The notes: a model not told the origin generated them from the letters alone. Shown: positions 35,555-47,924, counted from the stretch's first letter. The stretch: DNA of 64,000 nucleotides from Myrica gale (GCA_963930655.1 OZ005609.1:12382501-12446500); one strand, 5' to 3'. Numbers and translations: made by a program.

Positions 35555-36883
35555 GAGCCTGTCCAAGAAATAAGGAAATACTTGATCTGCATTGTGACTG
35601 GTGATCGAGCGAGTAAGCAGCTTGTAATTGCCACTGCTCATTTATTTTCTCGCCCTAAAAGGGATGGGTGGCGAGTGATACTTCAAGATATTAAGAAGGT
35701 CGTGACTCGAACCAACTGAGAAATAAAACAAGAACAAATGTTTACACTGATAAATTTTTAGATTATCCCCATAACTGAAACAGAGTTCCGATCTCATCAA
35801 ACAAAGCGGCTTCACTAGGGGAGGGTAACGGAGGTACCGGATGCCATTTTTGGCATCCGGTTCCGATCCGGTAACTGTAGGAATTCCGGCAATCCCGGAA
35901 CCGGATCCCGGAATTGGTGGCCGGAATTCCGGCAATCTAAATGGGCTGAAATTTTGGCCCAAAATCTTAAATTTTTGGGCTTTTAATTTCGGCTTCAGTT
36001 ATAATTGCATATTTTTATCTTGCATATTATTTGAGCTTATGTTATTATTACAAATTAAAGATAGATTTGGATGTTGGATCCAAAATAATAATCTATTTAT
36101 TTGGTATATAATTATATAGTTGGATCATGGATGTTGGATCCAATATTTGGTTTATCTAGATTCTAATTTACATGTTACAAATTACATAATAGTTATTTCA
36201 ATTTAATTAACTTAATAAATCATATACTTAATGAAAGAACTCAAGAAGAATGATTCAATCATACAAATAAATTTATAAATTACAAATTTACACATAAAAC
36301 CAAATACTAAATACAATAAAACCAAACAAATAAATTTACAAATTACAAATAAACATATAGATAAAGTAAAGTCTACAAATAATACAAATTTACATCCTCT
36401 AAAATAAACTACAAATATTACAAATTAAATAGTTGAATTGATGGAATAAAATGTTGGCCATTTAATCAAAACATCACTATCATATTGTTATGATAGTGTT
36501 AGTTTTGTATGGCCTGTTTATTTATGCCCATAATATTTAATGACTAACTACAAAAGATTGGTCACTAACTCACATTGGTATATTTAAAGGTGGTAGTTTA
36601 AAGAGTTCTAACCAAAACGTTGTCCAGAAAATGATTCTAGCAAAAACTGATAGATGAAGAGATCATCTCTCTATTAAATTCGTTTTATATTCTTTCACAC
36701 ATGAATGCTTCTTCTAACTGCCCACCCTAAAGAACTTGCAATATGGTTCAATGTCTCATCTATTATCATCTCCTGTTCTTCAGAATCCCAATCCAACAAT
36801 CAATACTTCATTAAAATGTAAAATTCATCACCAAAGAACTTCAAAAATAAAATCTAGTCAAGAAATGAAAACAAAAAAATGTC

Positions 36884-37055
36884 AAGTACATTTGAGTCAT
36901 ACCACCATGATAGATTAAATTGTCATTCAACCACATGCTTCCCAGTTAAACATGAAACTATTCTGTTCTAAGTACATTTGAGTCATACCACCATGATAGA
37001 TTAAATTGTCATTCATCCATGTGCTTCCCAATTAAACATGAAACTATTATCTTCT
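36884..37055. repeat. 86-bp tandem duplication inside the hAT element
   Basis: AAGTACATTTGAGTCATACC begins both copies (36884 and 36970), followed by nearly the same sequence through TTAAACATGAAACTATT. Confidence 0.9.
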
Positions 37056-37555
37056 ATTAAAACAACAGCTTCATAAATGTTTACTAATACCCGAACTTAA
37101 ATTCACCACAAACAGATTGCACAAATTCACAAACAAATTACAAACAACTAACAACCAAATCCTCCAATCATTCAAGCCCATCCTCCATAGTTTCACAACC
37201 TAATCTACAATCTAAATTCTAAAATTCTAAATTAACCAACTAACTACTGATCTACTATAAATAATTAACTCAGTTACTCAATAAATAAAAAAATTAAATT
37301 CACCTCAATGACAGTGCACTAATCACACGGTAGTGAGCACAAATTCACAATCACAATCTAAACTTCGCACCTGCACAAAAAAAATTTCTATTATTAACAG
37401 ATCTGAAAAATGATATGAACGAAAATGATATGAAAATGATAATGATGTGAGATTAACAAATAAATTAAAAATTTTCTATTATTAACAGATCTGAGATAAA
37501 GATATGAACGAAAATGAAATTAAAAAAATAAACAACAAACGGCACTGGCAGTCGG

Positions 37556-37650
37556 CAGATCTGAGATAATCAGTGTGATTCACTGATTATGGTCCGGATC
37601 TGTGAGATAATCAGTGTGATTCACTGATTATGGTCCGGATCTGTGAGATG
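37556..37650. repeat. 41-bp tandem repeat containing a perfect palindrome
   Basis: Two copies of the stem ATAATCAGTG / CACTGATTAT with a 5-base TGATT loop (37566-37590 and 37607-37631), each followed by GGTCCGGATCTG. A GA microsatellite follows at 37643-37670. Confidence 0.9.
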
Positions 37651-38235
37651 AGAGAGAGAGAGAGAGAGATGAGTGGCTGTCGGCAGCCTTCAAACTTCGA
37701 AGCAAACGGCGAGTCGGCGACCACCGTGAGAGGATGAGCAGTCAGCAGAGAGTGGATGAGCAGAGAGAGAGAGGTTGAGAGAGAGAAATTCAGCCGTGAG
37801 AGGAGGTCGAAGAGGACTCAGAGGAGGAGAAATGAGAGACGGAGAGAGGCAGAGGGGGAGGCTCGAAGAAGTTCGAAAAATGGGGGAGGGGGGCGGCCGA
37901 AATCGTGGATTTTGAAAACCCTAGAGACCAAAACATGCGTTTTGGTCTAGTCCAAAACGCACAGCTTTGGTCTAGACCAAAACGCACGTTTTGGTGGTCC
38001 AAAACGCGCAGTTTTGGCCTAGCCCAAAGCTGTGCGTTTTTTTTTTTTGTTTTTTTTTTTAAAAAAAAAAGCGGAACCGGTATTCCGGCCTGTACCGGTG
38101 GAATTACCGGTACCGGTACCGGTTCCGCTATTTTGAAAAATGCTCTACCGGTTCCGGACAGTACACGGTAGCCGGTACCTGGAACCAGTGTCGGTACCGG
38201 AACCGGCGGTAGAAATGCCCACCCCTAGGCTTCAC

Positions 38236-40863
38236 AGATGTTTTGTCCTAAAGTCAAACAAAAACACAATGCCCAAAGTCAACTGCTTTAAATGCACATT
38301 GCAACGTCATGGCCAATCTCTTTAGCATGTCTCTTCGGTGCACATGATTGCAGCCATAACTAAAGCAGATAAGCTATTATTCAAATAGGGTGAGTCCTCT
38401 GACCGTTACAGGATCTGAGGGCGTAAATTCTACTTGCCAGCTTGTAAGCTGTGGAAGGTGAAAGTGGAGAGAGAGACGCCACAAGACAAACTGATCCGTT
38501 TGGTATGAGTCAATACGTAGCACATGTAAGGCGGCTATAATACCATGTTTCTAAAACTCCCAGCAGCAGTGTTTTCTTTTGTTGTCTCCTTTCTTACATG
38601 TATACTCTCTTGCAGTATTAATGGCATTTCACCAAACACTTTGCATGTGACCTCTATATGACGTGACTGATATAGTAAAAAGAAAATACTGTCTTTTTTT
38701 TCTAAGCGAAAATACTGTCCTTAAAACATTAATAATATTGGCAAGTGCCAACTGCCAAGCATGAAGCATGTCGCAATTAAGACCAGAGTTAACAAAACTT
38801 TGTCCAACCAGTGTAGGAAAAGAAGTAACACTAATATATTAAAAATGTATTTGTTTTTTTTGTCTTTGGATCATATCGAGACCTTCTTCAGTGGTGTCTA
38901 AAAAATCTAGTTTAGTCCCTATAAACACTTATAATAGGTGAATATATGTTTTCTCTCTAATTAACAAAACAATAACAATTTTAAAACACGTTCTAAAAAT
39001 AATCAGCCTAGATATGCATAATAATCAACTCAATCAACTAATAAACAACGAAAAATTAAAACAAACTTCAATCACACAAAGAGATAAGGATTTGATGACG
39101 AAGTGGAACACCTTTAAAATACAATTCAGAGGAAAAACCACTCCGAGCTAATAGTCATTTAGAATCCACTAATTAAAAGAAAACCGTACAAACAGTAATT
39201 AACACACGGACAACACCAGTTGCTTGACTCTAACAACCCTGATGTAATAATCTAAGCGTCACTGCTTAGACCCACTCCGTGCGGCATTCACCTCAGACCT
39301 TTGAGGTTCTTCTTATAGATTTTTTACGAACAAACCTTATTCTTCAGCACACCTTCAACACTATGAAGGTTCCACACCAATGGTGATTGAAAACTGAGAA
39401 AAATTGATCAATATTGAGGCATGAATCCTCTAGGGTTTTTCTCTCAAGAAAGAAGGCACAAATATTCTCATGGAAGCTTCAATAGAGTTCTGGACGACCT
39501 CACTCTAAACCTAATAGAGTTTATCAAGGTTTCACAAAGAAAGTCCAAAAATTCAGTGATTTCTGAAATTCGTCGAAAGTCCCTCGAGCGTGGGTTTAGC
39601 GAGAGTCGAACGTTGTGTCTCTATTTGAAATTATAACTGGGTGCTCGACCATGGGTCGCATGTGCGTCAAATGTGATGTCTCTGCCTGAATTCTCCTAAG
39701 GGCGCTCGAGCTTGAGTTAAACGTAAGTTGAACATGAGAAGACTTCGGATAGACTACCGGCACTAATCCTTGAACAAATGTGGAAAGTAGAATTACAACT
39801 CGATCACGATATATTTTGATACAAAATAATACTAACACAAAAATGCATTAATGTCATTAATGCTTCAAACCACTTAAACTCGGGCATAATTATAGAGCGC
39901 GAGCGGCGGGACTTGCCCTGCATGGCTCGAACTGTAAGGTTGTATTTTCAACCGATTACGAAAGTTTTTTTTTTGTATAATCTTTTGAGGGTAGGGTACA
40001 AAATCAATTGTGAATAACTGGTATATTTTTTCCTCTACAAAAAGAAACAAGTGTAACTGTGTAAGGGTTTCTATTGAAAGAAGCCCATCAATGATTACGA
40101 ACTTTCGTCTACTTTTAGTAATCGTCCATAATTTAGTATTAAACCTACTTTGCTCCGGCCGGCACGTTAACAGAAATATTTATATTGCTTAATCTTGAGC
40201 TGTTCCAAGTTTGAACTGATCAACGAGCCAAATTATTCCCCAGTTTTGCCGGAAGTCAAAGCAATAACCTTCGTTTTGTTTCTTATTTTCGGACATGATC
40301 AGAGGGCACCTCTGTTCGAGCTGAAAAAATAAAGCTAAGAAGCTGTGCACATTATACACTCTAGCTGATCACAAGGTCAACCCCAATTGTTAACAACTTT
40401 TATTTGTTAAAAGATTGGTTGCGACGACGAAGACTAATCAGTACCTAATTATCAACCTGCAAACGGCCTGTAGCTGTGACTTTTGAAACCAACAGCAACA
40501 TACCTACGGCCTATCAAATATCAATACAGACAATAATATATATATTAGATCGAGGATAATTATCAGAAGTATGCAAGATGGAGAATCTTATACTGTATTA
40601 TCTTTAAAAATTCTCCCGCACAAAACACCAAACAATAGTGATGCATGTTTGGATAAAGAGAAACTGTCATAATTATGATCAGTTTGTTTTGTATTATTTT
40701 ACTTTTCGGAAAGTACTTTTCATACTTTCAACTGTTTGGGAAGCCTAGTAAAATATAGTCAACTAAAATTAAATTCGGTCAACAGTAAAATATAGTTTTA
40801 TTTTCTTGAAAATTGTTTACTTTTTGAAACGAGTGAATCTTCCTTCCTGACCTGTCTCTCCAG
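38236..40863. other. Intergenic, repeat-like, no gene recognised
   Basis: AT-rich DNA. 39576-39730 holds imperfect repeats of a CGCTCGAGC-type phrase (CCCTCGAGCGTGGGTTTAGC, GGGCGCTCGAGCTTGAGTTA), which suggests old retroelement sequence. The open frames here have no recognisable similarity. Confidence 0.45.
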
Positions 40864-41395
40864 TCTTAGGGGTGGACAAAAACCAATCGACCCAACATCT
40901 TGACTCGAAACCGACCCAGTTCAACCCAAACTGGTCGGGTTACATCATGATTGGGGTTGAGTTTTGAAACATGAACAAAAAAAAATCAAATTCGTGTTCA
41001 GGTCTCTAACACGAAACCAAATCATTCAAAAGAATCCGACCATGATGGTTTTAATTATTTTCGGTGTCGGGGTCTGGGTTTTGAAACATGAACCCGAGAA
41101 AAATCAGTTTCGTGTTCGGGTCCCTAACCTGAAACTAAATCATTCAAAGGAATTTGATCCTGATGATTTTAGCTTTTTTCAAGGTGAGGGTCGGGCTTTA
41201 AAACATAAACTCGAGAAAAATCAGGTTTGTGTTCACATCTCTAGCCCGAAACTCAAACATTCAAAGAAGTCTGACCCGACGGTTTTAGCTTTTTTTGGGT
41301 CAAGGTCGACTTTTGAAAGACGAACCCAAAAAAAATCAAGTTAGTGTTCGAGTTTCTAACCCGAAATCAAAACATTCAGAGGAACCTGACCCCTT
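40864..41395. repeat. Tandem array of an approximately 117-bp unit, four copies
   Basis: The unit contains GGGTTTTGAAACATGAACCC, GAGAAAAATCAG, GTGTTCGGGTC and CATTCAAAGGAATTTGA. Copies begin near 40945, 41044, 41161 and 41279, with 10-25% divergence by eye. The region opens with TTAGGGGTGGACAAAAACC, a hAT-like end, so it may be the interior of a small transposon. One plus-strand frame (40964-41344) stays open through three units because the period is close to a multiple of three. Confidence 0.8.
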
Positions 41396-41734
41396 TCTTA
41401 CTCTCTCAAAAACTTTATTTTATTTTATTTCAAATTGATGTTAAAAATTAAGTTTATTAATCATATAAATTTGCGAAAAATACTTTCAGAAAATATATTT
41501 GATGTAACAACCAAACATCGAAAATTAGAATACTTTACCGAAACATAATGCATTTAAAACTGTTTTACAAAAAAAAATGTTTTACTGCGAAACAAACCGA
41601 ACCTGATTCTTTTTCCCCATCCGTAAAAGACGTTAGACATGTCATTGAATTAATTAACTTCAACCAAATTGTGGGGACTTTGTTTATGTTTTTATTTTTT
41701 TAACCATATCATTTTATACGGTTACAAACGTCGT

Positions 41735-41945
41735 TATCTGACCACCGCTATAGAATCGAAGTGCATTTGCAAAAAAAAAATAGCAGCATTTCCCAAAAAC
41801 GTCGCTATAGGTCTTTAGCAGCATTTTAGGAAAACGTTGTTATAGCTCAATTTTGTCCTGCCTACAGTAGCATTTTTTGACCACCGCTAAAAACCTATGC
41901 CAACATTTTTTTTGTATGTGCCAGCATTTTTAAAACACCACAAAT
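41735..41945. mobile_element. CACTA-like subterminal repeat fragment
   Basis: Repeated motifs of the type TAGCAGCATTT, AACGTCGCTATAG and ACCACCGCTA, in both orientations, resemble subterminal repeats of plant CACTA (En/Spm) elements. The same motif family recurs at 47925-48345 and 50945-51471. No terminal CACTA motif is seen here. Confidence 0.5.
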
Positions 41946-42968
41946 TGTTTCCTATATTTTCCTATACATGTCTTTTTAATTGGTAATGCAAATTTATTTT
42001 AATAACCAAAATTAATTGGATGTAAAAACTTAAAGAACAAGGATAATAAAACAAAATATACTTCATTGATTAATAATGTTTTACAATAAACACAAGAATC
42101 TCTACAAGTAATCTAAAAAGTAACAAGTTTCTAATATAAAATAACAATAAATAGGGACCAGCTAAAATATTCAAATACAACACAATAAGCAAGGACTTAT
42201 TAAAATCTTTCTCCTTTTACACATCAACATCCTCTTGAATTCCTGTAATTGAAAACAAATATCACATGAGAAATAGAAATAAACAAAAGATTTATGTAAC
42301 CAAAATACCTATTTGTATATAAGGCTATAAGAAACTCTAGATTCTTTGTGCATATTAGCTTCACTTCACTGCCAAAAAATAAATTGACAAAAGAATAAAG
42401 CTCGAACAACTCAAAAACACATAACGATATGGTTCCTAAATAAGCCAATAACCCACCTTTGCATCTTCACCTCCAACAGCTCTTAAGCTGCAAAACAAAA
42501 ATAGGACAGATTCGATCGACATTACAACTCACCCAAAAGAGACAAATGGACTATAGGGCTAACAAAAGAGACGTGATTGTGGAGATTGTCAGACCAAAGA
42601 AAGAACCTTACAGGAGAAGAAGCATGATAGATTTCAAGAGATTGGTTTCGAATAATACAAGAGGGAGAAACTAATTAAAAACCAAAGTTCCAAAAGATCT
42701 TGATAAACTTCTTGGGTTATTCATCTAAGTATCCAATTTTTCTTCAAATCAACACTTATTTCTCATAGATGAATAGTTCTGAATTTCGGGTACCTATCAC
42801 ATCATTTTGAGATAGTTATAGAGTAAAGGCAAGCCACTAGTGCAGAACTCAGAACAGAATCAGGATCAATCACCATTATTTTGAATGCCTACACATGAAA
42901 CAATTTAGATCCCCAAGAGCAAATTCTAAATATAAACATAAATTCATATGGTAGAATACATTCCTCAC
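41946..42968. other. Intergenic, left flank of the eIF2-alpha fragment
   Basis: AT-rich. The next eIF2-alpha exon expected downstream of AFE (starting AFK) was looked for and not found. An open frame at 42459-42674 has no recognisable similarity. Confidence 0.5.
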
Positions 42969-44136
42969 CTCAAAAGCATGACCATATTTTCGGTACAAAG
43001 GCCAGCCAATATGGATATACAGATCCTGAAACAAGTAACTTCCTTTCAGTAATATCAGTGTGAAGATAAAGAATAATGTGTAAGCACCACCATCAGTCAA
43101 CATATTGGTTAGGGCCTTCTGGATTTAAGGCATGACCTTCCCTACCCCACTCCTAAGTCCCCGATTCCATTTTCCAACCTACCAATTAAGCAAGTGATGA
43201 AACAAGGAAACTGCTTAATCCAACACAATCAATGGAAGAACATAACCACATTTATTCTGACTTGCCTTGAACCAAGCATCCCTCAAAAGACCAGCAGTTG
43301 CCCAAAAATCGCTTCATTAAATAAATAGCAACCCTTCCCCCAAGAATTGTTGTCATACACATACAAGCCTAATAAAAGTATCCTGCTCAGTTGGGGATAC
43401 TTCTCATATTCCAAAAGAAAAATATAAAGAAATCAAGGCAACATACGAAACAACATACTCACATAATAAGCTTTTTATATTAATTTGAACTTTTAAAAAC
43501 TAAAGGCGAAGGTAAAAAGCTTCATTGTAGCTAATCCCCCTCAAATTTCCAAAGAAACAAGCACAAAACACGTCCAAATTGAGTAGCATAGACAACACAA
43601 CACAACACAACACAACACATCAAAATCTAGCCGACAAGACCCTTTTAACTTTGCCTATCCTCAAACACCCATATATCATCTTCCTTAACTCCGTTTCAGC
43701 TATTTCAGCAAATGCAAGAACACACAAACCCTACGCAACTTCACCCAGTAAAACAAGACGTGAATGTCTTGTAAAGCTCTAGAAAACACATCACCCTAGA
43801 ATCATAAACTTAAACCTGATTGTCCAAAAACCCAAAAAATTTCAATATTTGGGTCAAAAGCAAACCCAAACCCTATCAATGCAATCAAACGCTCTGAAAA
43901 GCTCCAATTTTTTAGAAAATCCAAAAACAACACAAAACCTAAAACAATAGCAATCAAAACTCAAAGCAAAATAACGTTTAACATACTAGGAATTTCGAAA
44001 TTAAAATCCACCAAACCACGTCTTTAGTATCTCCAAATTGATTTCCATAGTCTCAACAATGTTGCGCATAATCAAGTAGAGGAGCTTGCTCTTGTTGTAC
44101 TTCTTCTCACACGCCTGAATATCCTCCTCAGAAACC
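42969..44136 (-). pseudogene. Fragment of eIF2-alpha (translation initiation factor 2 subunit 1)
   Basis: Two exons of an eIF2-alpha gene remain on the minus strand. 44031-44136 encodes VSEEDIQACEKKYNKSKLLY and LIMRNIVETMEINLE. 42969-43025 encodes DLYIHIGWPLYRKYGHAFE. Together they are one continuous stretch of the family that follows the S1 domain. Introns are retained, so this is a genomic duplicate and not a retrocopy. The donor after the first exon reads GAG|AT where GT is expected, which would block splicing. The rest of the gene (S1 domain, C-terminal domain) is absent. The second exon keeps a good GTGAGG donor. Confidence 0.85.
43589..43620. repeat. ACAAC pentanucleotide microsatellite
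   Basis: About six CAACA units inside the retained eIF2-alpha intron. Confidence 0.9.
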
Positions 44137-44447
44137 CTGACATTCTCATCCTGGCATTAACTTTGTTTAATGGAATTGCACATGTGGATATTGTCTTACA
44201 CGTGGAAATGATATCCAATTAAAAACTAATTACAATTAGTTAAATCAAACGTGCACGTGTAAAATCCCTAAAAACCTCAAAATCCCCAAATACCCTAACC
44301 ATTCGTCGAACCTATCTTTCTGAAACACTTCTTTCTTCGTGAACCCAGTGTGCGAACCCACAAATCCCTGGCAAACCCTACTCTTATTCGTGAACCCGTT
44401 GGTTATTGAGTGTGCGAACCCACAAATTCAGCAAGATTCAGTGCCAT
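44137..44447. other. Junction between the two pseudogenes
   Basis: Contains two copies of GTGTGCGAACCCACAAAT (near 44348 and 44409) about 60 bp apart, and no gene. The eIF2-alpha similarity ends at a normal-looking acceptor at 44137-44138. Confidence 0.6.
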
Positions 44448-45010
44448 TATTGCGAAAAAGGCTTGGATGAAGGAGGTTGAGGTTGCAGAGCGTGTCGGGT
44501 CGGTTGCAGCTTGTCAAGCCATTATTGTGAATACAATTGGGATTGGGTTGGAGGAAGAGGATAGGAAAAGGACTTGGGTGGCAGATACAGAGGAGTGTAT
44601 GAAATGGGGTTCAATCGAGACAGTGGGAGCTATTTATGCTCATGAACTCAATGTCTTCTTAACAAAAAAGAGCATATGGCTCAAAGTTGCAGAGCTTGAG
44701 AAGAGCCATGGGACTAGGGAGTCACTTGAATGCTTTACTTATTAAAGCTGTCACTTATTGGCCACAGGTTGAGGTTTTGTGGCTTATGGGTGCTAAGGAG
44801 AAGTGGCTTGCTGGGGATGTTCCTAATTCTTAAGAAATTTGGCTTGCGGAATTTAAGCTTGAATTTGAGAATCATGAGCCTGAGAGAGCTAGAATGCTTC
44901 TTGCTAAAGCCCGAGAAATAGGAAGCACGGAGAGAGTGTGGATGGAATCTGTCATTGTGGAGAGATAATTATGGAACACTGATGAAAAAAAGGCGGTTGT
45001 TGGATGAAGG
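44448..45010 (+). pseudogene. Intronless PRP6/STA1 (U5 snRNP splicing factor) fragment
   Basis: The translation matches the HAT/TPR-repeat part of plant PRP6-like splicing factor: [71 protein letters not shown], then after disruption [20 protein letters not shown] and [14 protein letters not shown]. The frame is lost near 44738. A stretch between about 44750 and 44840 is shifted or shortened, and a stop (TAA) follows VIVER near 44966. No intron interrupts the matched part, but these blocks may lie in a single exon in the parent gene, so processed origin is only likely. Confidence 0.85.
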
Positions 45011-45358
45011 GTTGGAATGTCATATGGAATGTGGGTCTCACTTTGTCAATGTGGAATAGTCTAGTCAACAAATATTGACGCATGAAGAATTATGAATGGG
45101 TATGACGTGTAAGACGTTATCCATGTGTGCAATTTCGTTAAAGAAGTTAACGGCAAGATAAGAATGAGATTCGGTACAAACTACAATGATACATGTAGGG
45201 AAAAATTTACGTTAAGGACCAATCTTGGAAAAGTTTAAGCCCCATAGACTATTAGAGATATTTAGCGTTACTTTTTTCTGCATTGTACTAGTCATTTGAA
45301 AGAATAGTTTTAATTGTATACATACAAAACTAGTCTTTGTTGACTAATAATATTTTTA
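45011..45358. other. Intergenic spacer
   Basis: No gene or repeat recognised. It ends at the target duplication of the next MITE. Confidence 0.5.
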
Positions 45359-46024
45359 GGCGAAATTGCACACACAACTCCTGATGTATTCGAGAGTTGC
45401 AATCCCGTCTCAAAAGTAACAAATTAACCATTTAGCTCAATGAGGTAATGATTTTGAGAAAATGAGACATCTCCGTCCCAATGGAGTATGATGTAAAGAT
45501 TGTAAATTTTGAGATTAAGATTCTACTGAGTTGAATTAAGATTTTGGGATTAAGATTCTCTGTCCTGTTGTCTGTCTTGTTGTTTTGCTGTGTTCGTTTT
45601 GTCTGTCCTGTTGTAGTTGTTTCTAGTTTTTAATCTATTGGTTGTTTTTCGAGAAAAAAAAGAATTGAGATTTTGGGAAAGAATGGGGAAGGTGGTTTGC
45701 AGGGATGAGTAGGGAGAAAAACGTATGTTTTTTTGTGTTTTGTAAGCTTGTCTGATGTGACAATGACATGGTGTAGTGGCTGATTGAGCCAATGCTGACG
45801 TGACTTTTGTGGGTTGACGCATTCAGATTGGGAAAGTGTCACAATTTGATTGAATTGACGTAACATTATTTTGACAAGTCAGTATTTACGGAGGAAGACA
45901 GAGGTAGAAAGAGGGGCCTCTTTTCTCGAAATCATTACTTCAAGAAATTAAATGGCTAATTTGTTTCCTCGGAAATCCAATTGCAACTTTCGAATACCTC
46001 AAGGGTCGTGGGTGCAATTTCGCC
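45359..46024. mobile_element. Mutator-like MITE, 666 bp, long terminal inverted repeats
   Basis: Arms of about 100 bp: the left starts GGCGAAATTGCACACACAAC, and the reverse complement of the right starts GGCGAAATTGCACCCACGAC. Both continue through ATTCGAGAGTTGCAA-like and AACAAATTAACCATTTA-like sequence. A perfect 9-bp target duplication ATATTTTTA (45350-45358, 46025-46033) fits the Mutator superfamily. No transposase inside. Confidence 0.88.
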
Positions 46025-47130
46025 ATATTTTTAGACGTGCTTTTGAATATTCAGCCCTTCGTAGAGTGATTTATTGTGGATTTAATTATCCATAAAAATG
46101 GTAGGTTTTGTACTCTTGATTTCCACTTTAATTAAGGTCTCCTGGAGCCAAGCATACTTATATAACAGTGACACAATGGGCACGTCTCTCTCTCTCCTTT
46201 TTTTTCGGGTGATACTCATTATTTTGTGTTTCTTTATTCGGCTTTAAAAAGAAAAAGAAAAAGAAAAATTATCTGATTCTGTTCTTTTGGCATGGGACTT
46301 ACAGGCTTATATAGCTCAGAATGGGTTTCTATACTGGCAAGTGGACGAATCTTAGCTTGGATTTCGGATCATTTCAATCGCCCATTGAAGTATAATCACC
46401 GGGAAAGCAGTTCAGTGAACCAGACTCGAGGAATAGGCCCATACAATGACTAGAAACATAATATGAGGCCCAATTTAGCCTAACTTCCAGATTTCAAGGG
46501 CTGTGAGATGGGTTGACAATTTGCAGATTGGATTAGGGTCATAAGCTCAAGGTTCTAAAGAAGTTTTAATAAATTGTTTACGTTTTGCTATTGCATTTGT
46601 GACTTTAATGGATGGTCCAGATTAAATTATTTAAAAATTATAATAATAAAAAATAGAACGAGTGAATTTTAATGGAATTTGGGCCGTCAATATACCTCAT
46701 CAATACGTGACGGAATGAGAACTGTTTATTAAAACCTATTAAAATTTTACTATTATGATTCTAACTCATTTCACTCTACCTTACTTTTTTCAATGCTTAG
46801 AATAATATTTACAAGAATCAACTACTTCATATGTAAATTCTTTCTTGGCGATGGACCACCTTTTTTTTGCACTAAAAAATGTGGGTATAAACTACAAAGC
46901 ATATGGAAGTGACCACTTCCTTGAACCTATACTAGGAATTTGTGGGTACAAATAAAATAAAAACTACCGTCAAGTTCTAACTCAAATGTAGAAGCAGCTC
47001 ATCTTCTTAGAAGTACTATAATGATGTCTCAGATACATATGCAGTATCGAAGGGTTTGTCATATAAACGGCTATATGTCTCTCGTACTAATAAATATCCC
47101 CAAACCTTATCGTAACCAATTTAATATTTT
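46025..47130. other. Intergenic, nothing recognised
   Basis: AT-rich with a CT tract near 46184. No gene recognised. Confidence 0.5.
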
Positions 47131-47655
47131 TTTTTAATTAGTCCATTAATTCTTATGACTGAATTCCAAAGTTGTACGTAGAGTTTATTTTGTCATAAAT
47201 TGATATTGGGAAAACCTTCATATCGTGAAATGATCATTCGGTCAACTTGGCTTATTAATGAAATAAATCTCACATAGTTAACAAGACTACATCACCATAA
47301 ATCGCAAACAGTCACGTGGCCTGAGTCACATGGGATTGGATTATCTTTACTGAAAACTTGTTCAACATGACGTTACGAGCCGATGTTAGGTCCAGGTGGG
47401 GTAGACAGTTTGATGTGAATTTTGAATTAACTACAAGTCCAACTTAACAATTTGAGTGATTTGAGGCAATGTACATGATTGTTTGCGATTTATGGTGATA
47501 TGTTATTGTTAGTCACGCGAGATTTATTACATTAACATGGCCAACCGAGTTGACAGAATATATAACCACTCCAGATCTAATATAGGATGACATAAACTCT
47601 AACGACCAATTTGGGATCCGGTTATATTTCAATGACTAATAGACTAATTAAGCAT
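47131..47655. mobile_element. Foldback element
   Basis: Two arms of about 200 bp or more are imperfect inverted copies: CACCATAAATCGCAAACA (47290s) faces TGTTTGCGATTTATGGTG (47480s). AATAAATCTCACATAG faces CGCGAGATTTATTA, and the outer TAATTAGTCC faces GACTAATTA. The ends and target duplication are not clear. A DNA-transposon MITE is the likely origin. Confidence 0.7.
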
Positions 47656-47924
47656 AAAATTATTTTTAAGAGCCCTTTAGGAAAGTAGCAGTGAATAATA
47701 TTTCTTGTCCTTAAGTTTCCCATCGAACTAAACCATCCCAAAAAAATAAAATAAAAAATCCGTCATAAAATTGATACAAAATTCCTTAAGTTTTGGTTTC
47801 TTTTCTCTCTTTTTTTCCGAATTGGTGTGGGGGGCGATTGAGAGAAGGTGATTTTTTTTAAATCCATCTTTTTTTTTCTTATGGTTTCAATATAGGTTTA
47901 ATATTCATCAAGGATAGTTTGGTC

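Larger units (their letters stand above)
35816..38227. mobile_element. Non-autonomous hAT element, 2.4 kb, with perfect 8-bp target duplication
   Basis: The left end is TAGGGGAGGGTAACGG and the reverse complement of the right end is TAGGGGTGGGCATTTC. Both flanks carry GGCTTCAC (35808-35815 and 38228-38235), the 8-bp target duplication of hAT transposons. Subterminal regions at both ends are rich in CCGG/GGTACCGG repeats. The interior is AT-rich with small tandem repeats and shows no transposase. Open frames at 37756-38171 are GA-rich or repeat-derived. Confidence 0.85.

Noticed and set aside
34379-35562. 8-bp target duplication around the 34387-35554 hAT
   Set aside because: The left flank TGTCCTGA and right flank GAGCCTGT do not match, so the pairing of the two ends remains unproven.
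37756-37950. 64-codon Arg/Glu-rich frame
   Set aside because: GA-rich repeat sequence inside the hAT element; not protein-like.
45550-45866. Two overlapping minus-strand frames
   Set aside because: They lie in the middle of a Mutator-like MITE and show no domain.
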